From Augochlora pura (Eukaryota; Arthropoda; Insecta; Hymenoptera; Halictidae), in contig NC_135780.1 in assembly GCF_028453695.1 (NCBI RefSeq), positions 8,308,001 through 8,372,000 on the forward strand: DNA of 64,000 nucleotides. Reading direction: 5' to 3'. Positions 39,601-50,103 of the stretch are shown one piece after another (the first letter of the stretch is position 1; each line of letters begins with the position of its first letter). Position numbers and translations under genes: made by a program. The notes under the pieces are model-generated. The model worked only from the letters and a program-made list of their open reading frames with translations. It searched no databases and had not been told where the DNA came from.

Positions 39601-41799
39601 TTAGCAACTTTGGCGAATCAATTGCCCAATATATACCGTTAATAAGGACTGACGCATATGGCGCAATCGTTTTGCTGAAAGTGGAAATATATCTCTCAGG
39701 ATGCTTATCATATTCTTCAGGATCAAAACCACCACCATCTTTCCTCTCTAGATGATGCCTTCGTCTTACCTCGCACCCATATATCTTTGTCGTATCTAAA
39801 ACGTTGGATACAGTCAAACATTGCAAAACTGAATACGATACGAAGCCTATTAGAACTCGTGATGCGGGTAAATAAAAAAAGTGACAATCTTACACGCAGA
39901 GACAAAGTGAAAACGCGTAATGAAATAAAGGGTGACAATTTTCACGAGAAACTGAATGACTTACTTTGCGAAAATACTTACCGCCGTGTTCAGCGACTTT
40001 CTTCAACATTTCTGGTGGTACGTATTCGTGCGGTAGCTCTTGGAAAACCTCTTGACCACCTTGACTGACATTACCGCTACCAGTGAAAATGAAGGTCAGA
40101 GGTCCAATGGATTTCGGCATGGCACCCAATGCAATTTCATAGCCCGCATCTCGTATCGACTGTCGCGCCATCGCCGAGTCCCTATAGTTATGGGCTGGCC
40201 CAATATGCTACACAAGTATTAACTAATTACAGTGGCTCGCAAAACTGTACGAACTCCTTTTAAAACAGACTAACTTTAAGAACGCTCCTTTTTTTCTGTA
40301 AATATTCCTCTTTTGTTTTTCGAATTGTTTATCTATTCACATGTATTTTGCAAATTTTGAACACTTTCTGTAAACTCGATTGCTTCATTGCTCATAATTA
40401 AACTACTAAAACGTACAGGATATTGAATTGAAGTATCCCTATTTACAAAGCAGCTACATATAAATATATAGATACAGGAGTAGAACTTCCTGTACATAGA
40501 AGAATGGCTATACTCCGGTTTGAATGCAATCGGAGCAAAACATTTGGTGGATGATGAATCTCAAAAGATTTCCATATGTGGAGATTTTGGATTGGAAAGT
40601 TACAAACTCGGTGAGATCGGGCCCAGTATACCTTTTGAATCAAGTTAGTATCGTAGACAGCGCGAGTTCGGATAATATTCTACTTTCTGAAAAATCTTCA
40701 ACCGCTCCGAATTCCCGCATTGCCAATACGACATCGCACTGACGGTAATACTCGCGCAACTAGAAAATTCAACTTAAACATCGTCGCTACACAACGACTG
40801 TAAAATATTGTACAGCATAGTATAGAATTTTAGAGAAAATGTTAATTGAACGAATGTTGATTTCAACCCATCATTCGGATCTAGTAACGCTCGCTTGATC
40901 ATTTCCTACACGATATAATCTCGTCACTCGGATTGCATTGAAATTATAATATAACAGTTACGGGGAAATATTAACATTTACCAATGATTACCTAATTTAT
41001 GCTATCTATGCAATTCCCTGGTTTTCCACCAGGTTCATTCGTATCCTACAGCTCCCTGATTTCGCATCAGGTTCGTCCGTGTACCTTACTAACAATTGAC
41101 TACGATTTGCCTATACTACTAGTTTACTACGCAAGAATCTAGATCTAGAATCTCTCTTATATAATATAAAATTCGATATACGCAAAGGTGAATTTGTTTG
41201 ACAAGAAGCTGATGTATCTGAATTATAAAAGAGTATATTACATTTGAAAAAAAAAAATGTAACTTTAATTTGGAGGGAAACATAGACATATCTCGAGTCG
41301 AAAGGAAGGCACGTACCATGAAGGGTGTATGGTGTCCAAGGGCCAACAATCTCAATCCTAGTCCGTGTAATATGTTCACCATGCCGGCCACGCCAGCGTA
41401 CTTCCCGAAAGCCACCACCCTTTGGCCATCGACGTCCGTTAATTTTTCATAATCCAACAGACGAATGTTCTTTTCCAAAATAGCATCCAGAAGAGGCATG
41501 TTGCTTTCCTGCCCCTTAATCGTATGGGAAAAGAAACAGTAGGTTTTGTTTGATATAAGCTGGTCCACGGGAACTTGCTTCACTCCGAAAATCACAGAGG
41601 CAGAGCTAATGTCCTCCTGGAGTACAGCACCCGCGGCTTGGTACGCTTGTGCAGGGTAAGCCCTTCTGTTGCTTGGCTGCACTATCACTTGCACCCCTGC
41701 TCTAGTTAATCGACGAACATTCGTTGGCGCCAAAGGTGCCCTTCTCTCCCATACCGACTGATCCTCCCTTCTGATCGCGATTATTTTACCCTTCAGCTG
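30691..41799 (-). CDS. AASS: Alpha-aminoadipic semialdehyde synthase (lysine-ketoglutarate reductase/saccharopine dehydrogenase), lacking first exon
   Basis: Bifunctional mitochondrial enzyme for the first two steps of lysine degradation (lysine to saccharopine to aminoadipate semialdehyde). Coding exons: 41799-41317, 40207-39982, 39795-39468, 37739-37376, 36283-35961, 35825-35576, 33230-32967, 32523-32142, 30806-30691. Every join has GT/AG and keeps phase; together they give 911 residues plus stop, against 926 in the human enzyme. Residues 1-467 are the reductase half (IAIRREDQSVWERRAPLAP, FSHTIKGQ, GLRLLALGHHTPFM, DAGYEIALGAMPKSIGP, EYDKHPERYIS, LINGIYWAIDSP, MNECTTIDTPFC). Residue 468 onward is the dehydrogenase half, opening with the NAD-binding VVVLGAGFVSGP, then ASYMNDEVKAL, GLDPGIDHLLA, WCGGLPAPE, LRYKFSWSPRGV, LEGYPNRDST and C-terminal IYRPILNRLKAEGMEF. 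The first exon (start codon, mitochondrial presequence) should lie between 41.8 and 44.5 kb but was not identified. A TTTGCAG/CAG junction at 41799 allows a one-residue alternative start. Confidence 0.95.
31411..31680 (+). repeat. Degenerate pyrimidine-rich tandem tract in the last AASS intron
   Basis: Roughly 270 bp built of diverged CTGTT, TCTATCTATACTATACTG and TCTATTC units, all C/T-rich on the plus strand. The unit spacing is irregular, so it is an old minisatellite or expanded tract. Confidence 0.6.
31681..32107. other. GC-rich insert in the last AASS intron, with short open frames
   Basis: Just after the pyrimidine tract the composition jumps to GC-rich until about 31900, unlike any other AASS intron. 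A 71-codon minus frame (31674-31889) and an 83-codon plus frame overlap there. A 40-residue plus frame at 31985-32107 (MCHMLVADRSAKETAIALNE and on) ends in TAA next to exon 8. None matches a family I know with confidence. A retroelement fragment is the likeliest source. GCGGACCGGTCCGC at about 32004 is a perfect 14-bp palindrome. Confidence 0.4.
33331..34400 (+). mobile_element. DNA transposon, longer copy, inside an AASS intron
   Basis: Starts GGACCGTTTATTTTGAAAGT and ends with its inverted form at 34400, giving arms of about 36 bp; ATAT flanks both sides. The motif GAAAGTGGTGTAAGTCCA occurs in the left arm, at 33515-33532, at 34180-34197 and inverted in the right arm. Between the two internal motifs lies an open frame on the plus strand. 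The element is antisense to AASS within the intron between exons 35825-35576 and 33230-32967. Confidence 0.8.
33700..34023 (+). pseudogene. C-terminal fragment of an unclassified transposon protein
   Basis: A 107-codon open frame without an ATG: VNWLQIRWMRFLKSASYTIL, PTRPGRPLTFEKIALTPLYQ, then KYKDIKQLLPYIPPVHHACF and a stop. It recalls the C-terminal part of uncharacterised, multi-copy insect proteins thought to be transposon-encoded (NWL.IRW..., GRP, LLP.IPP.HH...F); that resemblance is from memory and unverified. The N-terminal part and any catalytic domain are missing. Confidence 0.5.
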
Positions 41800-44082
41800 C
41801 TGCAAAAATCACAAGCTAATTACTGACACGAGTCTTACACGCATAATTCATTCTTTTGTAGATCACAGCCTTTTTTTCAACACTCAAATTCATTGTTTAT
41901 CGATCATATACACCTATTTGCAAATCGAATGAATTCTTAATTATTAATTCTACGACAAATGAAATTTACCATTTTGCAGTTAGAATTCCTTTTTCATGGT
42001 TCAAAATTTCGTTCGTATGTCGTTCAATTTGTAAAATGAATCGGAATTTATATACGTACTTATTAAATAATGCAAATTGTATTACATATAATTAATCATC
42101 GTTAATCTTTAATAATAATTCACTAAACGTGATTCAATTTCTTAATTTAACATGAATTTTATTCGAAACGATTATGAACAAGTGCATTTAATTTGCAAAA
42201 TGGTGAATAAAACCTGAATCACATATTATAAAAGTGATATACATAGGGAATAATTTGAAATAGAAAAAGTGTGATCTACAAAAGGAATCAAAAGGATCTA
42301 CATCATTTTTGAAGTGTAAAATTATGATTATGATTTGCACAAGGATTAATTATGATTGTAAAACCTGTATTAGTTCGAGCAGACTTGTTAAAAATAAAAA
42401 ATGTGTAGTTTGGTTTCATAGTTCATTAAAAAATGAACTATGTAAATAATGATAGAAAATACTTCAGTTTCTGGAATGCGAATTGCATTTGCCTCTGATC
42501 AAATTTTGAATATCACGAAATTTTTACTTATTTGTTCACGCCTACACTTTGTCGTAACAAATTTGTTAACACAATATATAAATTTACGATTTCAATTTGT
42601 AGCCATTAAGCTTCATGTTTAATTTTTAATTTGATTGACAACACAAACTTCACTATGAAAACTCCAAAAAGCTTCACGAAATTTTTCTATGAAATGTAAT
42701 TTTAGTGTTTCCGATTGATTTTTAGTTTAGTACTATTTCTTTTAACAAGCTTGCCAGTTGTTAAATGTTTGTTTATATTGGTGTTTACATTAACGAACGT
42801 AGTTGTACGTACGGTTGCCAAAGCGCGCGTACTAAATTCGCACTTGTGTAATCGCAAAATCCTCATAGTACCTTCATTAAGTCAAATAAACAATGTTGTA
42901 AAGGGTAAACTGATGGTGCAGAATTTTCCGTATTCAAGATTTTATGTACAATACACAGTAGCGTAGCAAGACACTGCCGTATGATGAGGCGGCACGATTA
43001 CTTTTACTTTGAATACGGTGTTTCCATATTGCTGCTTTGATATTACATAGGTCAAAGGGGTCATTGCAAAAGTATTACTACATCACTGATAAACTCGTAG
43101 TCGTTTAATTATCTACAGGCTTCAACTTTCCTAAGACACGTGAGCACGAACACAATCACAGTGATTCATATTCAAATGTTGTATTGAAGTCTTTACAGCA
43201 AACAATTAATTAAGTATCGCTTGATTTATTATAAAACAATGTATTTGCTTTCACTATGAACACATACTCGTAAAATTCATTCGTTTCGAGAAGAAATTTT
43301 AAAACTTGAAAATCTTTCCCTCCAGATGATATTTTTATCACTTGGATCGTCATGCGATTTATGTCCAACAAGGATGGACAATTATGCATACAGAATGAAC
43401 AAGACAGAACGTTAACTATCATTTATAGAAAGATTTCCAAGAATTCAAAGCGGAAATGGACAAGTTATCTTTATGGCAACTATTAATTTCAGTGTACTTT
43501 TCCGAAACATTAATAGATAACTTAAGATTTCAAATACTACAAATAACGAAGTTACACAATAATATCTGGTTGATTGATATTATACTAGGGTAACAGAATT
43601 TCATCACTCTGAAATTCTGTTATAATTAGAATAATCTGTATTCAAACTGGAAGATAAGAAGCAAACAATTTGTTTCATAGAAACTTAGAAAATTAATTAC
43701 GAATATAAATGAAAATCAAATAACCTTTATCAATTATTATCATTTTTTAAAATGAGTTAATATCATTCGGCTCCTCTATAAATCTTAAATGTACGACTCG
43801 CATAATTACAAATTGTTTAAAACACATATTAAATGAAGAATTGGAAATTCATTTTTTTATTCAATTCCTTGTTCACAAAATTTAAATGCATTAAGCATCA
43901 TTACGTACAACAATTGTGACGGGATGCTACTGTAAAATATGTTTTATGAATAGATTTACAAAACGTAAACAATTTCCTATTAGATACAATATTGTTTCAT
44001 ACAGTAATTCATTAGAAGAGAAATAAAAACTATAGGAAAGGCACATTTATGAACAATAAGAATTTTCAAATATGTACATTGT
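41800..44082. other. AASS: Region expected to hold the first AASS exon; none identified
   Basis: On the minus strand this should contain the start codon and roughly 15-30 residues of mitochondrial presequence ending at a GT donor. Several ATGs exist, but none is followed by a convincing arginine-rich presequence and donor in the right phase. The rest is AT-rich and non-coding. Confidence 0.4.
42417..42442. repeat. Perfect 11-bp stem, 4-nt loop hairpin
   Basis: CATAGTTCATT, AAAA, AATGAACTATG. It lies upstream of the first AASS exon found, in otherwise non-coding AT-rich DNA. Confidence 0.6.
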
Positions 44083-44211
44083 AGTAGAAGAATGATGCAC
44101 TCAAAGCCCATATTACATGGTGTACAGTACACAGCGCCATCTGACGCGATGTTTGATACTTACTTATCTACTTTATGTAACAGCGACTTTGCATCGCATC
44201 ATTCCTCTACT
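44083..44211. mobile_element. Short MITE-like element between AASS and TfIIFalpha
   Basis: AGTAGAAGAATGATGC at 44083-44098 is inverted at 44196-44211 with one mismatch. The 129-bp unit contains the palindrome GTGTACAGTACAC and the string CAGCGCCATCTGACGCG. It has no coding sequence. Confidence 0.6.
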
Positions 44212-44518
44212 AACCCCTAACCTGTACCCTGCTCACCATTTTTGTACCGCATTCTGACACTTCTATAAATCCTAAGTGTATAATTACAAATTATTTCACA
44301 TATTAGAAATAATATAATTCCACTTAAAATCTGAATCCTCACACATGCATTAAAACAATAATGCAAAATGCGCTGTTGCAAAATTTGTTCTCAAATTGTG
44401 TAGTTAATAATGATATATGTTATTTAGATAAAAGTAAAATCATTGTTATTGCGATCTTGAACAATTAATTTTATTATTATGTTACAAATCGTAAAATTTT
44501 TCATTATAAACTTCAGTA

Positions 44519-44524
44519 TTTATT
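44519..44524 (-). terminator. TfIIFalpha polyadenylation signal AATAAA
   Basis: AATAAA on the minus strand about 53 bases beyond the TfIIFalpha stop codon. Confidence 0.6.
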
Positions 44525-44576
44525 TATATGAATATATAAATAGTGAAGTCAGATGTGAAAACAATCGTACTAAATA

Positions 44577-47256
44577 TTAGTTCGACTGTGTTTTTATAGA
44601 TAGATACATTTTATTCTTTATTGTCTGTTTGGTAGGATTAATTTTCTTCAGTATTTGGGTCATTACGTTTACTAATTGTTCGGATGTAAGACCTGTCTTT
44701 TTCGATTTAAACTTCTGCAAAAGTTCTGTAGTTGTCATCGGTTTCCGCATAAGATACCGTCTCACTGCATCTTCCGTGATTCCAGATTCGCTGCAACAAA
44801 GGAAATTAAATTTATATTCATGTTTAAATACTGTACAGTATATAAAAAATTGACAATAATCCAATTTATAGAAATTTAATATTCATCATATTCTTCTTAT
44901 ATTATATATCTAATGAGTAAAAGTAAAGGTCTATTAAAGTTGCGTTCTTTAACACGTTGACGACGGCTTGACCCACCGGTGGGTCATATGTGTCAGACCC
45001 GTGGGCTGCGTACATTTGTTTATTTTACTTGCATTTCACAAAATAGATACTACAAAATAGGTTTATGTTATTTTATCTGAACATTATAAACAGATACACA
45101 ATAGTAAAAACATAGAAATTCCATATTCTAAACTTAACATAATTATTTAATTTTTGTAAATTTCGGGCGACGACTCACAGAGAAAATCGTGAATATCTGC
45201 GCCTGCGTCAACGTGTTAATAACAGAAAAATAACTAAATGACTCATTGTTAATTACATTCGTATTTTATCTTGTATTTTTATGTAATAATTTAGGAGGTT
45301 ATTTTAAGTGGATCTCAGTTAAAAATACATAGAACACGTACCTAGCTCCTGGTATATAAGAACTGACTGGTACCAAGTTGAAATTGTCCAATTTCAATTT
45401 CTTCGATTGTGACAGATCTGGAGATCCAGATTGCTTCCTCTTCATGGGATCCGACATTCCTGCCACTACGGGCGTGGGTGTTGCAGACCTAGAACTGTGT
45501 GCACTATTTGATTTTCTATTATCTTTCTCTTTTACTGTATCTGATTCTGAACCTGAATCACTAGAAAAGTCACTAGACGAATCTTTCCCGGATGCTTTTT
45601 TCAGATCTTTTTTCTTAGAGAGTTTCTTTTTCTTCTTCTTATCTCTTTTCTTCTCGGAATCTTTACTACCCTTATCCTTATCCTAAAATGTTAAAAAAAC
45701 AAAAAACAGTTTTTATATTATAATTATTAACATGATTAATAACATTTACTTTTATTAATCTCTTATTACCTTATCTTCCTTTTCTTTGTTTTCATCCTCT
45801 TCATCTTTATCTTCATCGCCATCTTTTTTGTCTGCCTGTTCTTCATCATCTTCTTCTTCATCGGATGCAAGTAATTTTCTTAATGCATCTTCTTCCGCAA
45901 CAGACTTAATTTCTTTTTGCTGTTCCAATTCTGATCCAGAATCCGAGGAATCAGAAATGTAATCACATTCTCTGCCTTCTTCATCACCATCATCGCTTTC
46001 TTCGAATGCTTCTGAATCTGATGCTTTCTGTTTTCGTTTCTTTTTCTGAGACACAACTAATATACGGATTTATGTAGCTCTTAAATAACTCAATCAAACC
46101 ATAACAATTCAACAAGTATACATTTAATACTCACCCTTCCCCTTCTTCTTTTTTCCTTCATCCTCATCTTCAGATTTTTTCTTTGTCTCTTCATCATCAC
46201 TAAGAGAGTCATCATCATCGCTATCCATCCACTCGTCCATCTCAGATATTTTTAAATCTTTTTCCTTTTTGCCTGGCTTTCTACCTTTTCCTCCCTCTAT
46301 TATTTCATCGTCATCTGCACCTTCTTCATCATTTCTAAGTCTCTTACGTAACATTAATGAAAAATAATTCATTACTTTATTTCTACGACTAAATTCTTGT
46401 TCCGCTTCTTCTGCGCTTAATGCTTTATACCTCTGAATGGGTTGGAAATTGTACCTAAAGAAATTAATTTTTCATTTTGCATATTGCATTATAAAATGAC
46501 CACATTCAAATAATAAAATTATCTTACCATTCGTGCAATGGAAAAGCTTCTATGGCTCCATCGGCCGCATGTGTAAAAACATAATAAGCAGCATTTTCAC
46601 TTACACCTCCCTCTCTTATCCCTTTAAACTTTTTTCCAGTTTTCCCACCAGACTTAAGTATCCATGGTTGATCTTCTGGCTTGTATTTCCTACTGGTAAT
46701 ACCAAACTTTTTTCTTCTGGCTTCTTCTCTTGCATCTCGTCCAAATTCGGATCCTGCTCCAAATTTTGGCATCTCTTCTTCCACTCCTTTATATTCTTTC
46801 ATGTTATTTTCACGTTCCATCTTCACTTGTGACCATTTAGAAAAATCAACATTCAATGTCGCATTAAACCTCATGACATTGTGCTTTTTCTTATTATTTC
46901 TGGAAAAGCATTATATTTTATTTGGCGAATACAAGAAGAAATTTTAATAAAAGCTGTTACATACTTTGGTACTCGTATACTATATTCCTGTATGGATTGT
47001 GCAACTGCAACCTAAAAAATAAGAAATATAATGTCATTTATTTTATGAATTTTTAATATTGACTTCAATAGGAACTACACTTTATTCAATCATTAAAGAT
47101 AGATTAATATATCAAATAATAATATTCTTTAAATATGATTCATATGTACGTATCAGAAAAATTAATGTAAATAATGACCTATTTCAAGTATAATTCTATA
47201 CAAAAGCAACATAATTTTATAATTACAAATACCTTTGGAGCTGCAGGCGTAGTCAT
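44577..47256 (-). CDS. TfIIFalpha: General transcription factor IIF subunit 1 (TFIIF alpha, RAP74)
   Basis: Large subunit of TFIIF, which binds RNA polymerase II with the RAP30 subunit and acts in initiation and elongation in the nucleus. Exons: 47256-47233, 47011-46965, 46899-46528, 46454-46135, 46056-45770, 45682-45342, 44790-44577. GT/AG sites and phase agree at every join, giving 534 residues (human 517, Drosophila 577). The N-terminal RAP30-binding domain reads EYSIRVP, VMRFNATLNVDFSKW, MERENNMKEYKG, PKFGAGSEFGRDAREEARRK, GGKTGKKFKGIREGGVSENA and FPLHEWYNFQPIQRY. A long acidic/lysine-rich linker follows (AFEESDDGDEEGRE, VAEEDALRKLLASDEEEDDE, SSDFSSDSGSESD, SRSATPTP). The last exon is the C-terminal winged-helix domain that contacts the FCP1 phosphatase and TFIIB: GITEDAVRRYLMRKPMTTTE to ILKKINPTKQTIKNKMYLSI. 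The start is the first ATG of exon 1 (MTTPAAPK). It appears complete and intact. Confidence 0.97.
44949..45219. mobile_element. CACGTTGA-family MITE in the last TfIIFalpha intron
   Basis: TTAACACGTTGACG at 44949-44962 is exactly inverted at 45206-45219, a 271-bp element with TTAA at both edges. Close inside the left arm stands the perfect 18-bp palindrome TGACCCACCGGTGGGTCA (44970-44987). The end layout matches the element at 26662 and the relics at 8443 and 17611. Confidence 0.8.
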
Positions 47257-48689
47257 GTTAGATAACAATTTCTTTCTTGTCAAACGCAATTAGTATTTTC
47301 AAGATCAACCGTCAATACAAACTGTTTTCCTCGGTTGATTTTAACATACATATAGTCATGCATATGGGATATACAACCGTCAACCTAATGACCGAAATAG
47401 CTATTTCACTTCACTCACAGACTTAAGATTTGTAGAGACTGTGCATAGGATGGTTTCTTTTGCCTCAGTGTCTGAATTACCGACCCTGTAGAAAATGCTA
47501 CGGTACGATAGCGAACTCTACCTAAACAGAACGGTAAACTAATGAACTACATTTGACTGCAACAAAGGAAAGTATATCTTGAGGCGGCTAAATTTGTAAC
47601 ATTGCCAGCTTTTAAAAGAACATTTACTAAACAATTATATCGCCATTCGATCACTTTTTCAGAAGACCATTTCTAATTTTGTATACATACTCAATTGTTA
47701 ACAATTTTGAAACTTTTAAAACACATATGTATGAGAATTTTGATTAAAATATACATATCTGCTTCACATTTGCAGTGGATATAGACAGTTAACAGTTCTA
47801 TTTTGTCCAAAATTATTAATATTGTTCACGTTTATGAATTATGTTAACTTTATTTGTTATTTTCTACTATATGTATATGTATACATTTAATCATTATTAT
47901 TATATACTAATGAGTAGTTTAATTAATAACACATCCTTTTAAAGAGATCAACTATCTACCAAACAGTAATAATTTATTTATTAATCTGGTAATTTCATAT
48001 TAGATACTCAATAAAGTTTCATGCGTTGAGTGGGAATATTTAAATTATTTAGTTTATTTATATCTAATCTCCACAGTAATAATTGTATGTAATTACAATT
48101 ATATATGTATAATTATACATAATTATGTTCTAATTGTGGCGGATGTAGATAATAAATGTTTTCTATTTTGTCAAACATTTTTATTATTGCTTATGTTTAT
48201 AAATTATGTTAATGAAATTTCTGTCGCCTTCCAAATAATAATTTAATTACTATTATTCCGTACGAACGTGTAATTAAATTTATAATAAATATTCGTACAG
48301 AGAACTGCTATACACCAAAAGGGAATAATTTATTTACTAGTTCGACAATTTTATATCAAATATTGATTTAAAGTATATGTATTGAGTAGAAATATTAATT
48401 ATTTATACAATTATATATAATAATTGTATAACTTATATTTTGAATTTGAATAATTTATTTATACAAAACCACCACACCAGCGTGGACTTATATACGTAGT
48501 AATGAACTTCCGTTATCAGTACATTGGCGCGCAGGTAATCTGTAACAATCAACATAACATGGGTTTGTTGAACTTAGTTACTCGGTCACGGTCGAACGCA
48601 ACGGTTGTGTTTCCGCTTTTCTCCGTCGTCATTCTAATCCCAAATATTATACTGTTGTAATATTTAATCCGTACGATTATTCATTGGGA
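47257..48689. other. TfIIFalpha upstream region, no further gene seen
   Basis: The first ~250 bases hold the presumed TfIIFalpha promoter and 5' UTR; no TATA box at a convincing position was seen. The rest is AT-rich and non-coding. Confidence 0.4.
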
Positions 48690-49320
48690 TTATAATCGGT
48701 CATCCGGTCATTTGGTTATTCTGACATTTTGCTAATTTAATTAATCCATCAATAAGCTTAGCAGTCATTCGTCTAATGGATTATTCGATTATTTGGTCAT
48801 ATTATCAACTGACTATGTGATTATTTGATCATTTTATCAACCGGTCATTTATATAATTTTTTGAGTAGCTAATTGATTATTTGCCTAAACGATCATTTGT
48901 TTAACCGGACTTTTGCTAATCGGTTACTTATATCCGTTACGATCAATTAACTCGATCATTTACCTAATCTGTTAATTATCTAATGGGTCATTTGGTCATT
49001 CGGTCATTCTGCTAATCGGTCATTTGACTATTCGAACATTTTGCTAATCGGTTACTTAATTAATTCGTCAACTGGCCAATCAGTTATTCGTTTAATCGAT
49101 TATTTGTCTATTCGGTAATTTTATCAACCGGTTTTTTATTTAATTTTTCGATTAAGTAATCGGTCATTAACTTGATCGATCATTTGGTTCACCGGACACT
49201 TTGCCAATCAGTTATTTTGTTAATCGGTCAATTGACTAATTGGTTATTTGTCCAGTTGATTATTTGTCTAATCGAGCATTTGCCTGTTCGTTGCCTATTT
49301 GTTAAATCAGTCATTTGAAC
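48690..49320 (+). repeat. 630-bp degenerate minisatellite, CTAATCGGTCATTTG-type unit
   Basis: The segment is almost entirely made of diverged copies of a ~14-15 bp unit (TAATCGGTCATTTG, CTAATCGGTTACTT, TCAACCGGTCATTT, CTAATCGAGCATTTG). Copies alternate AATCGG/AACCGG cores with TCATTTG/TTATTTG tails. It is not coding. It lies between the TfIIFalpha promoter and the 3' side of the lipase gene. Confidence 0.85.
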
Positions 49321-50103
49321 TTTATCATGGGGTTGGGGTACCAAGTGTCTGCTAGTGTCCCGCGAGTGTTTGTGGCAGCGCTTTCCTGGAACCAGGTGCA
49401 GATTATAGGGTGCTAGCAGTTCTAGGATAATAAAGCAGTGGCCTCCTGTTATCAATGTAGTAAGTGAATATTTAAAGAAATTATTTTTCCTATTACGTAA
49501 AAATTGTAGTATTTTTTGACGAGTACAGTGACCAAAGGATTGTCTGGCAATCCTTTGAGTGCTAATCTATTTCTTAGTTAGGTAAGGTCTTTCTGCACGC
49601 CGCAATTTCTTTCAATATTTTCAAGTATTGATAATTTTATTTTGAAGCTGTCAAAAGATCGGTCTTTTAGATCACGCGTTTATCATAAGACCAATGTTGC
49701 AAAAATTATATTGGTACATTTACTACACCAATATATTGAGTGTGTGTGTGATTAGGTAGTGGATTTTGCGTCGTTTTCTTGAAAACGTAATTAACTCGAA
49801 TAAACATATTCCATTTGATCCATGTCATGCAACGTGGATCTACACTCCCAAACAAAGAAATAGCACGCGTGTGCTATCTTTAATTCCGCATTGTGTAGTT
49901 AAGATGGCTCGAAAATTCTGAATGATATGTAAACCCTACGTCATACGAATATGGAACCATAACATGCCCTCACGTTACTTCAGCGAACTCTGCGTAAAAA
50001 AATATAAACATATGGTTGGGTACACACAAAATGATAGCATACTAAGGATTTCTGATGCTTTACTTTATTTTAATTATGAACAAAATACTTTAATTATAAC
50101 AAA
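49321..50103. other. No gene recognised; one short perfect hairpin
   Basis: A slightly GC-richer patch (49325-49460) follows the minisatellite. At 49534-49558, CAAAGGATTG, TCTGG, CAATCCTTTG forms a perfect 10-bp stem with a 5-nt loop. Nothing else was noticed. Confidence 0.45.

Noticed and set aside
43210..43422. 70-codon minus-strand frame considered as the AASS first exon
   Set aside because: It is not arginine-rich like a mitochondrial presequence, and no donor puts it in phase with the exon at 41799.
45378..45686. Phe/Ser-rich 102-codon plus-strand frame
   Set aside because: Antisense shadow of the Lys/Glu/Ser-rich TfIIFalpha exon 45682-45342.
46533..46947. Two plus-strand frames of 88-99 codons
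   Set aside because: Antisense shadows of the strongly conserved TfIIFalpha exon 46899-46528.
49790..49870. Minus-strand IKWNMFIRVN considered as the phospholipase terminal exon
   Set aside because: Does not match the WNNMLEPVG block beyond two residues and has no suitable acceptor and stop arrangement.
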